Both the position numbers and the translations under genes were made by a program. The notes under the pieces were generated by a model. The model had not been told where the DNA came from and ran no database searches. It saw only the letters and a list, made by a program, of their open reading frames with translations. From Axinella damicornis (taxonomy: Eukaryota > Porifera > Demospongiae > Axinellida > Axinellidae), in assembly GCA_963931865.1 (NCBI GenBank), contig OZ007515.1, positions 10,489,663-10,553,662 of the forward strand: DNA of 64,000 nucleotides, read 5' to 3'. Of the stretch, positions 1-11,566 are shown piece after piece; positions within the stretch are counted from its first letter, which is position 1, and each line of letters opens with the position of its first letter.

Positions 1-3000
1 TTTGTAGTCTCTTTTTTCTGATGGTGGTGCTATCAGACACTGTGTTGCCTCAGCATCAGCCATCCATCAGCTTGGATTTAAGTTTATACAACAGAACTGA
101 AGGATCAAACCTGATCACCCTCAGTTGTCGCTGGAGTAGCAACTACTCAAGTGTTCAAGATCCACATCTTTTTGTCAATTCCACGGATACCCCACTCCTG
201 TTTAGTCTGGAGAATGGCTACCTGGCATTCACCATCTCCCCGGAATTGGAGGGCTACTACTACTGTGGTGCCTTTCCAAACAGCATTGGGAGCAACAGTG
301 TCACTTTAATAGGTGAGACCTGGTGAACTAGCCTCACTATATATATCAACTAGAAACAAAAAATTTTCTTACAAAAATTACAAATGATTTAGTGATGGCC
401 ACCCCGATCGACTCCCGAAAAAGCAGACAAACAAGGAATGCCATTAACCAGCCTCAGTCCCATCCCATTTAAAAATGTAGGTTAGTAGAGTGCTATATAG
501 GGGCTAGTAGAGTGCTATAGTGCGCGTTCTCTGATTAAGATTTTAACGTGTGTGTGTCTGTGAGTGACAGAAGTGGGATGTTCGTGGGGCGGGACTAGAC
601 TGTAGTGACGCGCGACCTTCGTACTTTACTGAACCTCGAACTCCGCGAAGAATGTTCGAGAACATTCGGCTAGAATACAGCTGGGGCTGCAAGCGGATGC
701 ATGCAATCGGGGAGCAGCAGTCGAAGCGGACGCAATCGGGGAGCAGCAGCCGAAGCGGACGCGATCGGGAGCAGCATGCAGCTGAAGCGGACGCAAGCGG
801 CGAGCATGCAGCAGCAGCCGAAGCGGGCGCAATCGGGGAGCAGCAGCTGGAAGCGGACGCAAACGGGGAGCAGCAGTTGAAGCGGATGCAAGCGGGCCAG
901 GGAGCAGCAGCTGCAGCTGATTCGAAGCGGACGCAAGCCGGGCGAGCAGCAGCTGAAGCGGACGCAATATCAATCGGGGGGCAAGCGGACGCAATCGGGG
1001 AGCAGCAGCTCTCCACAGAGTCAGAGAGCTGTCCGGCGCCGGATTACTCACGGTAGGCGAACGAGGGGGAAGTAGCTGAGCGAGCGAAGCGAGCGAAGCT
1101 AGCTATACTTGTAATATTATAAGCTGTATCTTATCAGGGAAGGAAAGAAGTCAGCAGAATGGACTCGACTGGGGCTCATTCTGATTAGCTATCTGTTGAA
1201 TGCTGCATGTGTGTTACTACCAACCCATTGAGACCCTGGACAAAGGAGCGGTTGCAAGTGCATGTCCCACAGTGGATGCGGTTACAGGCCTAGGTGATTA
1301 ATTACCCTGCGCATGCATGTGTGATGCGGGGTTAAGCTATGTCTGTCTGTCTGTCTGTCCCGTGAAAAATTGAGGTAGCTACCTTCGTAAGGGGGACATA
1401 AATAACAAGAAAACCTGTTTGTGTACCTGACAGAAGCTAAGGTGCGCTTCTTTTTGCTGTTTCTTATTGTTTGTAACATTCGGCTCCACCTCTTCATGGT
1501 CATAAACATCAGTGCTTGATCCTTCAATCCCTTCCAAAACGTAGTGATTTTTGTGCAATGATTGTGGTGGTTGGTGACTGTAAACATAATTATATTCACC
1601 TAAAGTCAAGGCCTTTTCTACAAGATGAACTATTTTCCTTGTTCTAGCTCTATATAATTATGTGTTACATACATGCATGTGCATGCATTCTCTCTGCCTA
1701 CCTGCAGCCTACCCGCAGCCACGTGCCAGCATTCCCACCCAACTCTCTGTGGACGTGGGACAAACCATCACAGTGGATTGCCCCGTAGCAGTGGGAGCAC
1801 TGAGACAACGCTACACATTCCATTGGAAGAAAGGCCTTCAGACCCTTGACACCACTGGACTGGGGACTCAATACAGTGTGGACCCACTAAATAAGTCTCT
1901 GACTATTGTTAATGTTCAATTGGACAACAACGGAACCTACTACTGTGATGTGTCAGTTTCTGTTCCTCGTGTCAGTCGTGTCTACTATGTCCCCAATGAG
2001 TATACAAGGATCACACTCTTTGTTACAGGTATCGTGTTCTCACATAGGTAGTTGATTAATGGTAGTATAATGTGGTTTATTTACACACTGCAGAGGAACA
2101 AATTATGGCAAGCACCACCACTCCCACACTTAAACCTTCTCCTGCTGATCGAACTGTTACACTCATCCCACTCTCCACCCTTCTTCCGAATGTCACACTT
2201 GGCTCTTCTCCAGGACATAGCCCTTCCATGACTCCCAATCCTACAGGCCAACCAACAACAATGTCATCTCTCGTCGTTACAATAATTGTCCCGACCATAT
2301 TTGGAGTGCTAGTGTTGATCTTAGCATGCATATGTGTAGGATATGTAATATCCAGATCCAGGTCAGTTCAACAGAAACCTGCAGAGGAATCAGAACCTGA
2401 GGAACCATCCGAAAACCCAGGTATACATACACATTTCATGGTGTATTCCTTTGGTATACTAGCTGCTCGTTTTCAATATGATAAATCCTGTGAAGCATAT
2501 ATGCATGTTACAGACTTTGTAGGTTGGAAATTGAAATTTCTGATCTACCTTTATTTCTGATTTGGTATTCGACCCTAGATTACATTTTCAATCCCATTAG
2601 ATGTAGCTAAAGCCACTTTAGGACTTAGCAGTGTAAGTCCAACTAGCTACATAGGAATAATTGCATAGCTGATATCCTAGGTCTGTCTGTCATACACAGA
2701 AATTTGATTTTCCGATAGACTCAGTATCTCATGTTAGTATAGCTTGTCAGAATTTAGCTAACAACCATCAAGCATGATATCAATAAGGTTCACACAGAAA
2801 CCTATACTAAAACATTTACAGCATTGTGTCTGCATTTATTCATGTTCACAAAATTAATACCTCATCCACAGCTAGTATTCCAGTCACAACAAAGCAAGCC
2901 CCAACTCAGCAGTCAGTTTCACGCTCCTCTGGCCAACAGCCTGGAGCAAAGATGTCGACTACAGCACAGCTTATGGTTGGTGGGGAAAGGACCATAGGAG

Positions 3001-4241
3001 AGAGCATGTGCAGTCACAATGGTGAGAGAAGACTGTACCTTTGTTGTCTAAACTGAGTGGTGAAAATCTTTCTGTACCTACTTCCTAGCTTTGGCAGCTG
3101 GCATGTGTTGTGTATAGTTGCGTTTATCACTCCATCGTAAGAAAGTGTATAGTATGCATGAAACGATTTCCTTTCAAGATTTCTGGAACTCCAGCTTCCG
3201 TTCAAGGACATGTGCATGTTCTGTAACAAATGCACCACCCCAATTAACCTTCTTGCAGTGTGCATGAATTAGCACTGAAAATAAAGTGTTCATCATAGTA
3301 TTAGTGGGAGGTGGTGCCAGTATAGCTACAAGTGTATCCTGGTGAGCGGTCAATTGGCATCAGGTTGTGCTAAACAGTGCCTTTGCAGCTCACATTCTGT
3401 TTCCATGGTGCGTGTGTGCGTGCATGCACAATTTCCATATTTAAGAGTTACTTTTAACTTCTAGCTGCACACCAAAACAATACTGACATACGTGTCCTCA
3501 GTTGGGTAGTGCATGGATGTCCATTAAGTCACAGAGTGACGTACTGTATGATGTCTACTAAATATTGATATATGGGCTCAGTGATCTCTCACTACAGGTT
3601 CTAAAGTACGAGCTACCCGGAAGTTGGTTTCTGGCACTCGAACCCCAGAGTACAGTGTATTTCAGGACTACTATGCCACGATTAGTACGACTTTGACAGA
3701 ACTTGTGACTCCAAATGACTTGGCAAACCGGCTTTATGCTGCTCATTTGATTGGTGTCAATTTCAAGCGAAAAGCCAACAAAAACATTTTGGATGAGCGT
3801 GATCGTATTGAAACTCTGCTTACTGCAGTTCATAACCAGATTGGGCTCAACTATACAGCATATCAGAAGTTCATTGACATTCTTTGTGACTATGAGCAGT
3901 TGGAGGAGCTTTTGAAGTCTTTGAAGAGTAAGTTAAGTCACTGAACAGCACACAATTCATAGCTATATATAGTAGTGGGAGAAATGGAACCAGAGTACAA
4001 GTGAAGCCACAAGTGTGATTTAATACATAGGCATCTACACACATGTACACCTTTCTCCACATATGTACTGTTAGTTGCATGGGAAGACAAAATGAAACAG
4101 GCTGGAGAGGTGACAACTGGAGGGAGTGATGATGAGGATCAAGTAGATTATGCTGTAGCTGATGGAGAGAGTGATGACGATAGCGATGGTGAAGAAGATT
4201 ATAAAGGAGCACAACAAATATGGATGGCGACTAGCTTATGA
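1..4241 (+). CDS. Ig-like transmembrane receptor with intracellular CARD-like domain (5' partial)
   Basis: Exons read 3-312, 1708-2028, 2094-2420, 2872-3021, 3598-3927 and 4075-4241, joined by GT/AG introns that are all phase 1; the frame stays open for 534 residues to TGA. The first exon is cut by the window edge but keeps the end of a hydrophobic signal peptide and an Ig domain (LSCRW to EGYYYC). Exon 2 is a second Ig domain (TVDCP, HWKKG, DNNGTYYC). Exon 3 holds a Ser/Thr/Pro stalk and a membrane helix near 2267-2350. Exon 4 is a 50-residue Gln/Ser-rich linker. Exon 5 is a helical death-fold module most like a CARD (NDLANRLYAAHLIG, then DRIETLLTAV, then a leucine-rich last helix). Exon 6 is an acidic tail ending ATSL. 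Joining Ig ectodomain to a death fold implies surface sensing linked to caspase- or NF-kB-type signalling; that role is inference. Gene structure is confident, the CARD label less so. Confidence 0.8.
350..470. mobile_element. Half-copy of a fold-back MITE
   Basis: This stretch in intron 1 matches one arm of the palindromic element at 40991-41251 almost base for base. Only one arm is present here, so it is a solo half of that element. Confidence 0.75.
690..1020. repeat. Degenerate GC-rich minisatellite in intron 1
   Basis: Imperfect tandem copies of a unit near GAAGCGGACGCAATCGGGGA plus GCAGCAG, about 20-30 bp long. It opens long Ala/Gln/Arg-rich frames on both strands, which is what a repeat of this composition does; no splice or domain evidence supports coding. 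Confidence 0.85.
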
Positions 4242-4729
4242 ACCCAAATGATTGCACCCATTCTTATGGAGGTAGCTATCACTGTGACAGTATTTTATTG
4301 CAAAAGACAACAACACTTTAGGCAGTTTACCAGTTTACAAATTAGCTATAGCTATTTTGTGTTGTGCTGTTCTGGGTGTACCTTCTTATTAGCCCTGTGC
4401 TAGTTGTGCATCCCTTGCATTTGCAAAATGTGTTATAGAAAAAACACTATAAGAGTCAACAGCTGCATAGTATAGAGCTAGGAACTATAATAGCTAAGTG
4501 CATGAAATTTCCTGCATGAAACTATCTGCATTATTTGAGTTTGAAACTTGTACTAGCTATGTTCAACTAGCATGTAACAGGGAACAGAATGCCGATTATT
4601 TAGCTTTGCAATTTCCCCCCCACAATTCAGTGATTTGTGGTTTCTGCACTTTTAACCTAGCTATATATGTAACTAGCAATGATGTGGTGCCGACCATGCA
4701 GTAGCTATAGCTACAGTTTAGCTGTACTA

Positions 4730-4849
4730 CAGGGGCGGATACAGGATTTATGAAAGGGGGGGGGCACCGTATATGAAAAAAAAATTTTTTCTCTAGCCAG
4801 GGGGGGGGGGGCACCGGCCCCCTTGGCCCCCCCCCTGGATCCGCCACTG
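4730..4849. mobile_element. 120-bp MITE, GGCGGATCCAG-type termini
   Basis: The left end begins CAGGGGCGGATACAGG and the right end is the reverse complement of CAGTGGCGGATCCAGG, around G- and C-homopolymers. Termini of this kind are typical of non-autonomous hAT elements. No clean target duplication is visible. Confidence 0.6.
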
Positions 4850-5974
4850 TAACTATGTTAGCTATAATGTACTAAGTTACTTTCGGAAACCTGATTATTT
4901 TATACTATCAATTTTGTTGTGAAATTTAAAGAGAGTGTTCCACATAAAGTATATATAGTCAGAATCCAGTTCAACATGTCAATCAATCCCACTTAATGAG
5001 AGACGTCTTGCTCCTACCACACTGAAAACATGGCCAACTAGACTCACTACAACAGCATGGTACATGTACTTAGCTAGGTAAACCGTGACCACTTTTTGAC
5101 TGTACCATTTATAACCTGCAGTACCATAGGAGCAGCAGTCAGAATTCCCATGCAGTTCAGTAATTAACCTGACTTATAGCTTGCTAGCTAGCTACATGCA
5201 CAAATTGTGTTCGTTTTCCAGAAACAGCAACATGGCTAAATGGCATGGTCAGTGATTTGTTGGCTACATCCACAAGTACTACTCTTGCATGCTAAGCTAG
5301 CTAGCTAGTTACACACTGGGAGAACAATATTCCCAGGCCATACAGGAAAAACAAAATGAAAAATGACCTGGATTGGACAGGACCGGTGTCATTGCAGATT
5401 GCGTCCGGCATAATCTAGCTAGCGGATCACGTCCACTGGATACAATCTATGCCGGACGCATTTTCCGTGATGACACCATTGTGTGAGCATCTGCTGTCAT
5501 AGTGCCATGGGTTGCACCAGTACCATCCGTTGAGCTGAAGAAGGCTGGGTGTAGGGCTGCTATAGATAGGATGGCCATGTTGGACATTTAGCTAGCTACA
5601 TCACTAAATACTGCCCTTGCAGGGTCCTGCTAGTTGGCTCAACTTGCTCTCCAACAATGAATGTGTTAGGGTAAGTTCCTTCTGTCCTATTCATATATTG
5701 TGGTGGGTGCATGTCTGTGGTAGATTGAAATTGTTGAAATTGCAATAATTATATTAGAAGACAATGTTGATGATATAATTATCCCTACCTTGCAGTTTGC
5801 TAACTTCAATGTGTAGCTACTCATGAAGATTAGCTAACATAAATAGCCAATGGCACAGAGAACTAGCTAGCTAGCTAGCTATATGTGACAACTTGAATCC
5901 ACTGTGACGGTGACAATCACAAATGGCATTGCTACAAAGACAGAATAGCATGAATACGAAACTAATGACACGCA
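4850..5974. other. Intergenic DNA with a small inverted repeat
   Basis: No supported coding sequence. A fold-back at about 5385-5478 has arms GGTGTCAT and GCGTCCGGCAT repeated in inverse order. Part of 5635-5850 (beginning near TAGTTGGCTCAACTTGCTCT) is homologous to 14820-15020 and 19912-20100, so it is the upstream flank of the repeated death-domain unit. Confidence 0.55.
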
Positions 5975-7330
5975 CCAGGAGGCAGGAGCTCAGTATCCTG
6001 ACCTCCTACTCTGAGAGTGTGGCCTCATAGATATCCATTGGCAAGAAGCCATTTGAGCTGATCCCAGCATGTGGACCGAGGATTTGTCCTGCAGTGTAAC
6101 TGGCCCTATTTCCAACTCCCATTTGAGATAGTTCTCATTCCAGTTGTCATGAGCTTCTCCAGAGCTGTGGAGTAGCTAGCTAAGTTGCATGGGCAAATTC
6201 TGGTCGGAACCATCACCTGTGAGGCTGTGTTTGACGTGGACTTCGACTCACAGGTTTCCATTCAGCAAATGGTTGAATCTGGTCAACTGTGTGAGAGTAT
6301 ATGCGGTCGATATGGATAATTCTGCACTTATCCAAATGGCATGGAGCGAGATGCCAAGCCAGAATGGAAGTTGGACATCAGCCTGGAGCTCTTGCAGGTC
6401 TTGCCATAGTGGACACCGAGGATGCCATCATTCACCAAGTCAGTTCTTCAAACAGATCCATGTGCATCTGCCTCTGGAATGAGAGGAAAGTGTTTGATAT
6501 CGGATCGGAGCATTACTGAGGGTGTACAGGAGCAAGCCTCTTGTAGACTAGTCTGGTTCCCAGACCCACCCGCGAGGAAGGGTCTGGGCAAATGACTTGT
6601 ACTTCCGCGTAGCCGAGCACTGCATTCCGGCCAAAGTGTTGATTAGGGAAAACCGCACGTTAACTAGAACGTGTGACTGATGAAGAATAGCGTTATATGT
6701 GGCGCGCACACACCGCACATAATGTTATTCATCAGTCGCGAGTAGCGCCTGTAGCTTCTCACCTACTCACAGCAACTAATAATGCACACTGAATGAAATT
6801 CCTTGGCTATGCGGAAGCGCACTTTCATTTGCCCAGACCCTTACTCGCGGAACCAGACTACTTGTAGGCATACTGGGTGGTGGCTAAGGATCAGTTGTGC
6901 AGATATTCAAAAAATTTTGAATCATGCGCTCTTGGTGCACTCTATAGTCTCTGATAGACCCATTTTGTCACATGAAGAGGACTTATCACTACATATTTGG
7001 CCCAAAATGTGATGGTGTAAATACTCATATTAGTGATGGAGAGTGATAACATGTAGCTAGCTACTAGGAGGGTGAGAGGGTGACCACTGCAAAATGAGGG
7101 TGTCACCCTCGTAATGAAGGTGAGTTGGAAGGTCTGGTTGTGCATTTATCCACCAGTCATTTTGTTGAGAGAGCTGGTTACATTAATCAATCGGTTGTGT
7201 TGCCTCATTCTTTGGCTGTGAATTCCATCCTGTCATTATGTGGTGAGAGCTCGTGCTCGGAAATTGGCATTGCAGAGAATACGATAAGAGTTTGTATAGG
7301 AGGTTTTATATTAGGCTCTTCCACTTAACA
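5975..7330 (+). pseudogene. Broken copy of the exon preceding death domain A
   Basis: The sequence is homologous to 20219-20900, which lies just upstream of death domain A in unit 2. Here it carries stops and frameshifts and is split by a fold-back transposon (6547-6860). Homology resumes after the transposon at the GGTGGCTAAGGATCAG segment. No protein family was recognised for the encoded region. Confidence 0.6.
6547..6860. mobile_element. Fold-back element, TAGTCTGGTTCCCAGACCC termini
   Basis: Long inverted arms (CTAGTCTGGTTCCCAGACCC on the left, its complement on the right) flank about 150 bp. The 7-bp CTTGTAG occurs at both ends (6540-6546 and 6861-6867). The paralogous sequence at 20781-20810 runs through this point without the element, which confirms an insertion. 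Confidence 0.8.
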
Positions 7331-7349
7331 CATGTAGACCAACATTTTA

Positions 7350-8045
7350 ATTGTACAGACTCAGACTTGAAATATATGGACCCCCCAGAACAAATATTTC
7401 AGAAATGTACTGAAATATAAGGACCCTTTGTGAAATATTTGGACCCCCATGGGTCCATTATGTTTCAAAGCCCAGTTGAATCCCCTGGAAAGTATTTTTC
7501 TAAATACTGCTGAAATATATGGACCCCCAGTTGAAATTACCGGTATTGCCGTGCAAAGCAACTGTTTGCTGTTGTAACTGTGAAGCGGGTGGGCGGTGAT
7601 TACATTCACAGTAGAGCACTCAGCGGCTTCATGCTTACCCTAGACGTTCGCAGCGCGGCGTGCGTGGGGGAGGGCGGCCGAGAGTATGCTTACCCTTTGC
7701 AGTACAAGTCAGCGCCTGAGCCTTCGCAACAAAGTAACGTGAACTGGGCGGCTGTTGATCCATCCAAGCTGCCATCGACAACAAGTGCTCGTTCACGTAC
7801 GAAGGCAATTGAAATAATTTTGCCGTGCAGTAGCGTCCAAACACATCATGAGAGCTGCAGTAGCGTGGATATCCCAGTCTTTAACGGCCCAGCAGCCGCT
7901 AACTACCTGTACAGACCAACAATAGGCTAAGTAGCAGCTTCTGTCAAGTTGCAAGTGTGCACATTATAATTATGTACACGTAGGTGGAACTACGGTTGTT
8001 TGAAGAATTCGTTCCGGGGGGAAAGTATCAGTTTACGGGGGTCCA
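7350..8045. repeat. Repeat region with GAAATATATGGACCCCC motifs
   Basis: Several close copies of GAAATATWTGGACCC lie at 7369-7530, and a related GGGGGTCC stretch occurs near 8035. An open frame of 116 codons at 7580-7930 has no recognised domain or splice support. It is probably part of an unidentified transposon. Confidence 0.4.
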
Positions 8046-8535
8046 AATTTAACGTGACAGGCCCTGTAAGAAGTTCGTCAAGATAATTATACCCTTCGGG
8101 AATTGCAAAGCCGGATGCAACTAGACTTGTTGGTCAGTTCACACGAAGATTCTCGCGTATGAATGAATGAATGAATTTTATTTTTCGGTCTCGTCACATG
8201 ACGGCAGGCCATAAACTTTGACCTATGGGACCACACAGAGTACAAACTGAGTTAATACATGTATATGGAGGCTACATTGCGTATAAGACTTATCAAGTGA
8301 TTCACGCCCTGCAATGGATACATCTCTGGTGCTAGGTGAGGATTTGCATAGTTGAAGGGGCAGCGTTGTGACAAAAATGACGCTGAAAACTTGAGTAACT
8401 GGACTTAGCTTCCACCTAGCGCGTTTCTCGCTATTACTCTATGACAGTGTAATTAGCGTGCACCTCCCCGTTACTGCCTTCGTTAAGTTGCCAGTTTGTG
8501 GTAGTAGTTAGGTACTTATCATCAATTGACTTCAG
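8046..8535. other. Upstream flank of death-domain gene A1
   Basis: Non-coding. It includes a short TGAA repeat (about 8157-8175). A stretch around 8305-8480 matches 31995-32230, so the same flank precedes the death-domain A copies in units 1 and 3. Confidence 0.5.
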
Positions 8536-9887
8536 AATCTCCTACAGCCTCTGCAGCTGTTAATCTCCTGGATTTGTTGCGAGAGCTGAAGGAAGTTGTT
8601 TGGTGGATGCGGCTTGGTCAGGAGCTGGGAGTCCATAAATACACGCTGGAAGGTATTCGTTGCCAATACGCCATGTTTGGGGAGGACATGTGTATGACGG
8701 AAATGCTGTCAACCTGGTTGAACAGCCGTGTAGACAAGCCCACCTGGACTGAGGTAGTGTCTGCTGTTTCTAGGGCAGGGAGCAAGAGGTTGGCCCAGAG
8801 GATTGCAGAGAACCATGGTGAGTTTGATAATAGAACTGGATTGGAAATGCGCGTTTACGGGATAGAATGCAGGTTTCGCATCAAGTATGCCGTTACCAGG
8901 TGTTACTCTGGACTCAGAAGTAAAAGATGATGCTTTGGGCATGCACCAGTTCAAGACCGATCGAACGATGCAAAAGATGAGCCTCAGAACGGTTTCCGTG
9001 TGGCACCAGAGGTGCAATAGTACACAGGAATCACAATTTCAGGAATACGTCCATTTTTATTGACAGCTCAAGTGTGCTTTTATCTACGACTCAGGAGCAA
9101 AACGTACCGCTTTGGGCATACGCCGGATGAAGGTCGATCCAACGGTACAAGAGGCAAGCCCCAGAACAGTCCCTGTGCAGCACCAGAGGTGCCCCGCATT
9201 CAATCAAAGGCCGTGCCGCATTCAATCAAAGGCCCCTGTCACGGTTCGCTACCGCACCGTGCGCTGGCGTGAGTGTCGTATAGTTCAGTTTCATGTGGGA
9301 TCTCAAGTCACAGCAATGAATGGGGCTTATATACACACAAGGTCAGTAGTAAACAGTGGCGCTGACAGTAATGTGACCTGTCTAGAGCATCATAATATGT
9401 GATGTTCGACATAATGAGTATATTGTGAGTTCATGTTCAAAGCTCTAGCTATCTGTTTGTGACAGCCCCGCATTCAATCAAAGGCCATGCCGACACTCCA
9501 TACATTAGGAATAGGGCGGCGTTTCCAATCCAGTTCCCCGTGCTCTATTATCCATGGATTACTAATGGTTATGACAGATACGTATAATGAATTTGTCAAA
9601 TTATAGGTCTTCCTCTGGCTGCACTGACAGAAGCCAACACAGCCGTAGATCGAGGTCAGACTAACGTAACTAGCTATCAATTGAATAGGATGCTGCATGA
9701 GAGTGTGGGTTGGGATTCTGGGAATAGCCTCAGTGGTGTGTGTGCAGATTTCACTGCTAAAGAATGCATGCAGTGGCGTAGCCAAGGGTGGGCCTGGCCG
9801 GGTACGTGCCCGGCCAATCCTATCTTGTTCTTCACACGCAGTGGGAAGCCACACAGTGAACACAGAGCCTATCTTACGTATTCATAG
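8536..9887 (+). CDS. Death-domain gene, type A, unit 1 (5' exons not identified)
   Basis: Exon 8536-8817 encodes a 94-codon death domain with the family signature W-x-x-L-G-x-x-L-G (MRLGQELG), a central helix ending STWLNSR, the KPTWTEVV motif and the last helix (RLAQRIAENHG). It starts after TTCAG and ends at a phase-1 donor. The next exon begins at 9607 with LPLAALTEANTA. In unit 2 the same exon stops after SYQ, but a 1-base difference here (ATCAATTGAAT) removes that stop, so the frame runs on into a hAT element to 9887. Death domains form homotypic complexes in apoptosis and innate signalling. The intron is occupied by a transposon. Whether this copy is functional is uncertain. Confidence 0.7.
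8826..9551. mobile_element. Terminal-inverted-repeat transposon in a death-domain intron
   Basis: The right end is the inverse of ATAATAGAGCACGGGGAACT followed by GGATTGGAAA; the left end is a slightly eroded copy. The same termini bound the longer element at 32588-33989 in the equivalent intron of unit 3, and a right end survives at about 21608-21660 in unit 2. No transposase frame was seen. Confidence 0.7.
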
Positions 9888-10342
9888 TCCTGATTATGTT
9901 TTCAACAGCATAGTAAGTCTATATTCATGAAGCACCAAAACTAAAACCCGTAATCAGTTTTGTAGAGCAAACTCAGCGCTATCAATGAGGCTTCTCAGTT
10001 AACTCTTTTTTGACTGCATCTTAGGATCGGAAGCCAGAGCTAGCTACATCATGACTGCAGAAGGCACTGACCTGTCAACAGATGTGCTGTCGATAGATGG
10101 TGACCAACCCTCACCAGAACGTCTCTCTGCAGCATCGATCCTCATACATCTGGAACGCGCAGTGCAAAGCACGAAGGTGCCACGAGAGCCCATCGTGATA
10201 ACTGAAAAGTGAAGGCGAAAAAAAATTTCCGCGCTTCGCGCAGACTGATCAACACTACACACCTCTATACACTGCCTTCGGCAGCATGCAGATTCTGCCC
10301 CTGTAGTGCCCGCCCAATTCTACATTTCTAGCTACGCCACTG
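9767..10342. mobile_element. Non-autonomous hAT element (CAGTGGCGTAGC termini)
   Basis: It begins CAGTGGCGTAGCCAAGG (9771) and ends with the inverse of CAGTGGCGTAGC. AAAGAATG occurs on both sides (9759-9766 and 10343-10350), an 8-bp target duplication as expected for hAT. The paralogous sites at 21861 and 34195 read through AAAGAATG without the element. Confidence 0.85.
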
Positions 10343-10487
10343 AAAGAATGTATACTATGTGCAAGCAAGCTAGCTCCAAAATTTATTGCCAGCATGATAG
10401 CTATAGTAGAAGCTGGGCAAGTGAACTTCGCGGAAACCACGGAAATGGAAAATAGAAACGGAAAACGGAAACGCGGGAAAGTTGTTG

Positions 10488-10920
10488 TCTTTATTCACTA
10501 GACTGGCCCAAAATTCCGTAAAGTGCCTTGTTCAGTGTAGGACAGAAGCTAAAAGTTGCTTCACATAGCCTGCTTTCGTGTCTTTCCTCAAGTCAGTAGA
10601 GGTCAAAGGTCATGTTCATATTTAATGAGCTTCAAAGAAAAGATTAGAAGAGCATTATTTACTGCAGAAACCAAACTCCAGCCTTTTGCTGAAGCATAGA
10701 AAACAAATAATATTCCTCTCTATCATCCATGACAATGGCTGAATGAAGCTCATGGTTGAAGCTTATTAAATATGCATGTGACCTTTGACCTCTACCGTCT
10801 CGAGGAAAGACACGAAAGCAGGCTATGCATGCAACTTTTAGTGAAATGTTTAGCTTCTGTCCGACACTGAATAAGGCATTTTACGGAATTTTGGGCCAGT
10901 CCAGTCCAGTGAATATAAAG
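10488..10920. mobile_element. Nested inverted-repeat element, GGCCCAAAATTCCGTAAA arms
   Basis: Arms of about 150 bp: the left begins TTCACTAGACTGGCCCAAAA and the right is its complement. Both arms also contain the complementary pair GAGGTCAAAGGTCA / TGACCTTTGACCTC. The central part is non-coding. Confidence 0.75.
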
Positions 10921-10929
10921 ATGGCCAAG

Positions 10930-11489
10930 CAGTGGCGTAGCTAGGGTTTCAGTGACACCAGGGCCTGAGTAGTATGATATCGCGACTGGCTGTACCTGGA
11001 AGCCCGCTATTGCTTACTCGAGAAAGCGCAGAAAATTTCTTTTCAGTCGTCAGGAAGGGCTCTCTTGGCAACTTGGTTCTTTCCACTGCCCTGCTCGCTA
11101 GATCTAGCTACATGTACTGGTTTCCACTTTGCTACCGGCTCTCTTAGGTAGCAGAAACCCGGCGTCGCATGAAGTGCGGAAATTTTTTCACCGTCATCTT
11201 TACAGTTGTCAGGAAGGGCTCTCATAGCAACTTGCTGCTTTCCACTGCCCTGCTACTGCTTTCTGCTTCTGCGCTGCATCTTTCTCAGCATTGCCATAGA
11301 TAATATAATTATTATCTATGGCATTGCACACATCGATAATCAATTATCGAAACTCATTAATATTATACATGAAAATTTCATGTATAATATTAATGAGTTT
11401 CTTACTTGTTGATAATTGATTATCGATTGATCAATCATACTGATGCCCGGGCCTAGGCCCAGGTGGGCCCGGGTTTGGCTACGCCACTG
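10930..11489. mobile_element. Nested non-autonomous hAT element with perfect 8-bp target duplication
   Basis: Termini CAGTGGCGTAGCTAGGG and the inverse of CAGTGGCGTAGCC; TGGCCAAG is duplicated at 10922-10929 and 11490-11497. It belongs to the same terminal class as 9767-10342 but has a different interior. Confidence 0.85.
11292..11427. repeat. Two AT-rich hairpins inside the hAT element
   Basis: A palindrome TGCCATAGATAATA...TATTATCTATGGCA (11292-11324) is followed by a hairpin with arms near 40 bp (CGAAACTCATTAATATTATA and its complement), centred near 11373. Confidence 0.8.
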
Positions 11490-11566
11490 TGGCCAAGAAG
11501 TACCATAGATAATTTTTTCCATGTTTCCGCTTTCCATTTCCATCTTTTCCGCAAAGTCCACTTGCC

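Larger units (their letters stand above)
10415..11566. mobile_element. Composite element with GGCAAGTG.ACTT.GCGGAAA ends
   Basis: GGCAAGTGAACTTCGCGGAAA at the left and its near-complement at the right form long terminal inverted repeats. The flanks are contiguous in the paralogous sequences near 21920 and 34975. Two further transposons lie inside it (10488-10920 and 10930-11489). Confidence 0.7.

Noticed and set aside
652..1056. Long Ala/Gln-rich open frames on both strands
   Set aside because: They arise from a tandem GC-rich minisatellite inside an intron; no splice sites, domain or homologue elsewhere in the cluster.
7580..7930. 116-codon plus-strand frame
   Set aside because: No recognised motif, bounded by GGACCCCC repeats; more likely part of an old transposon.
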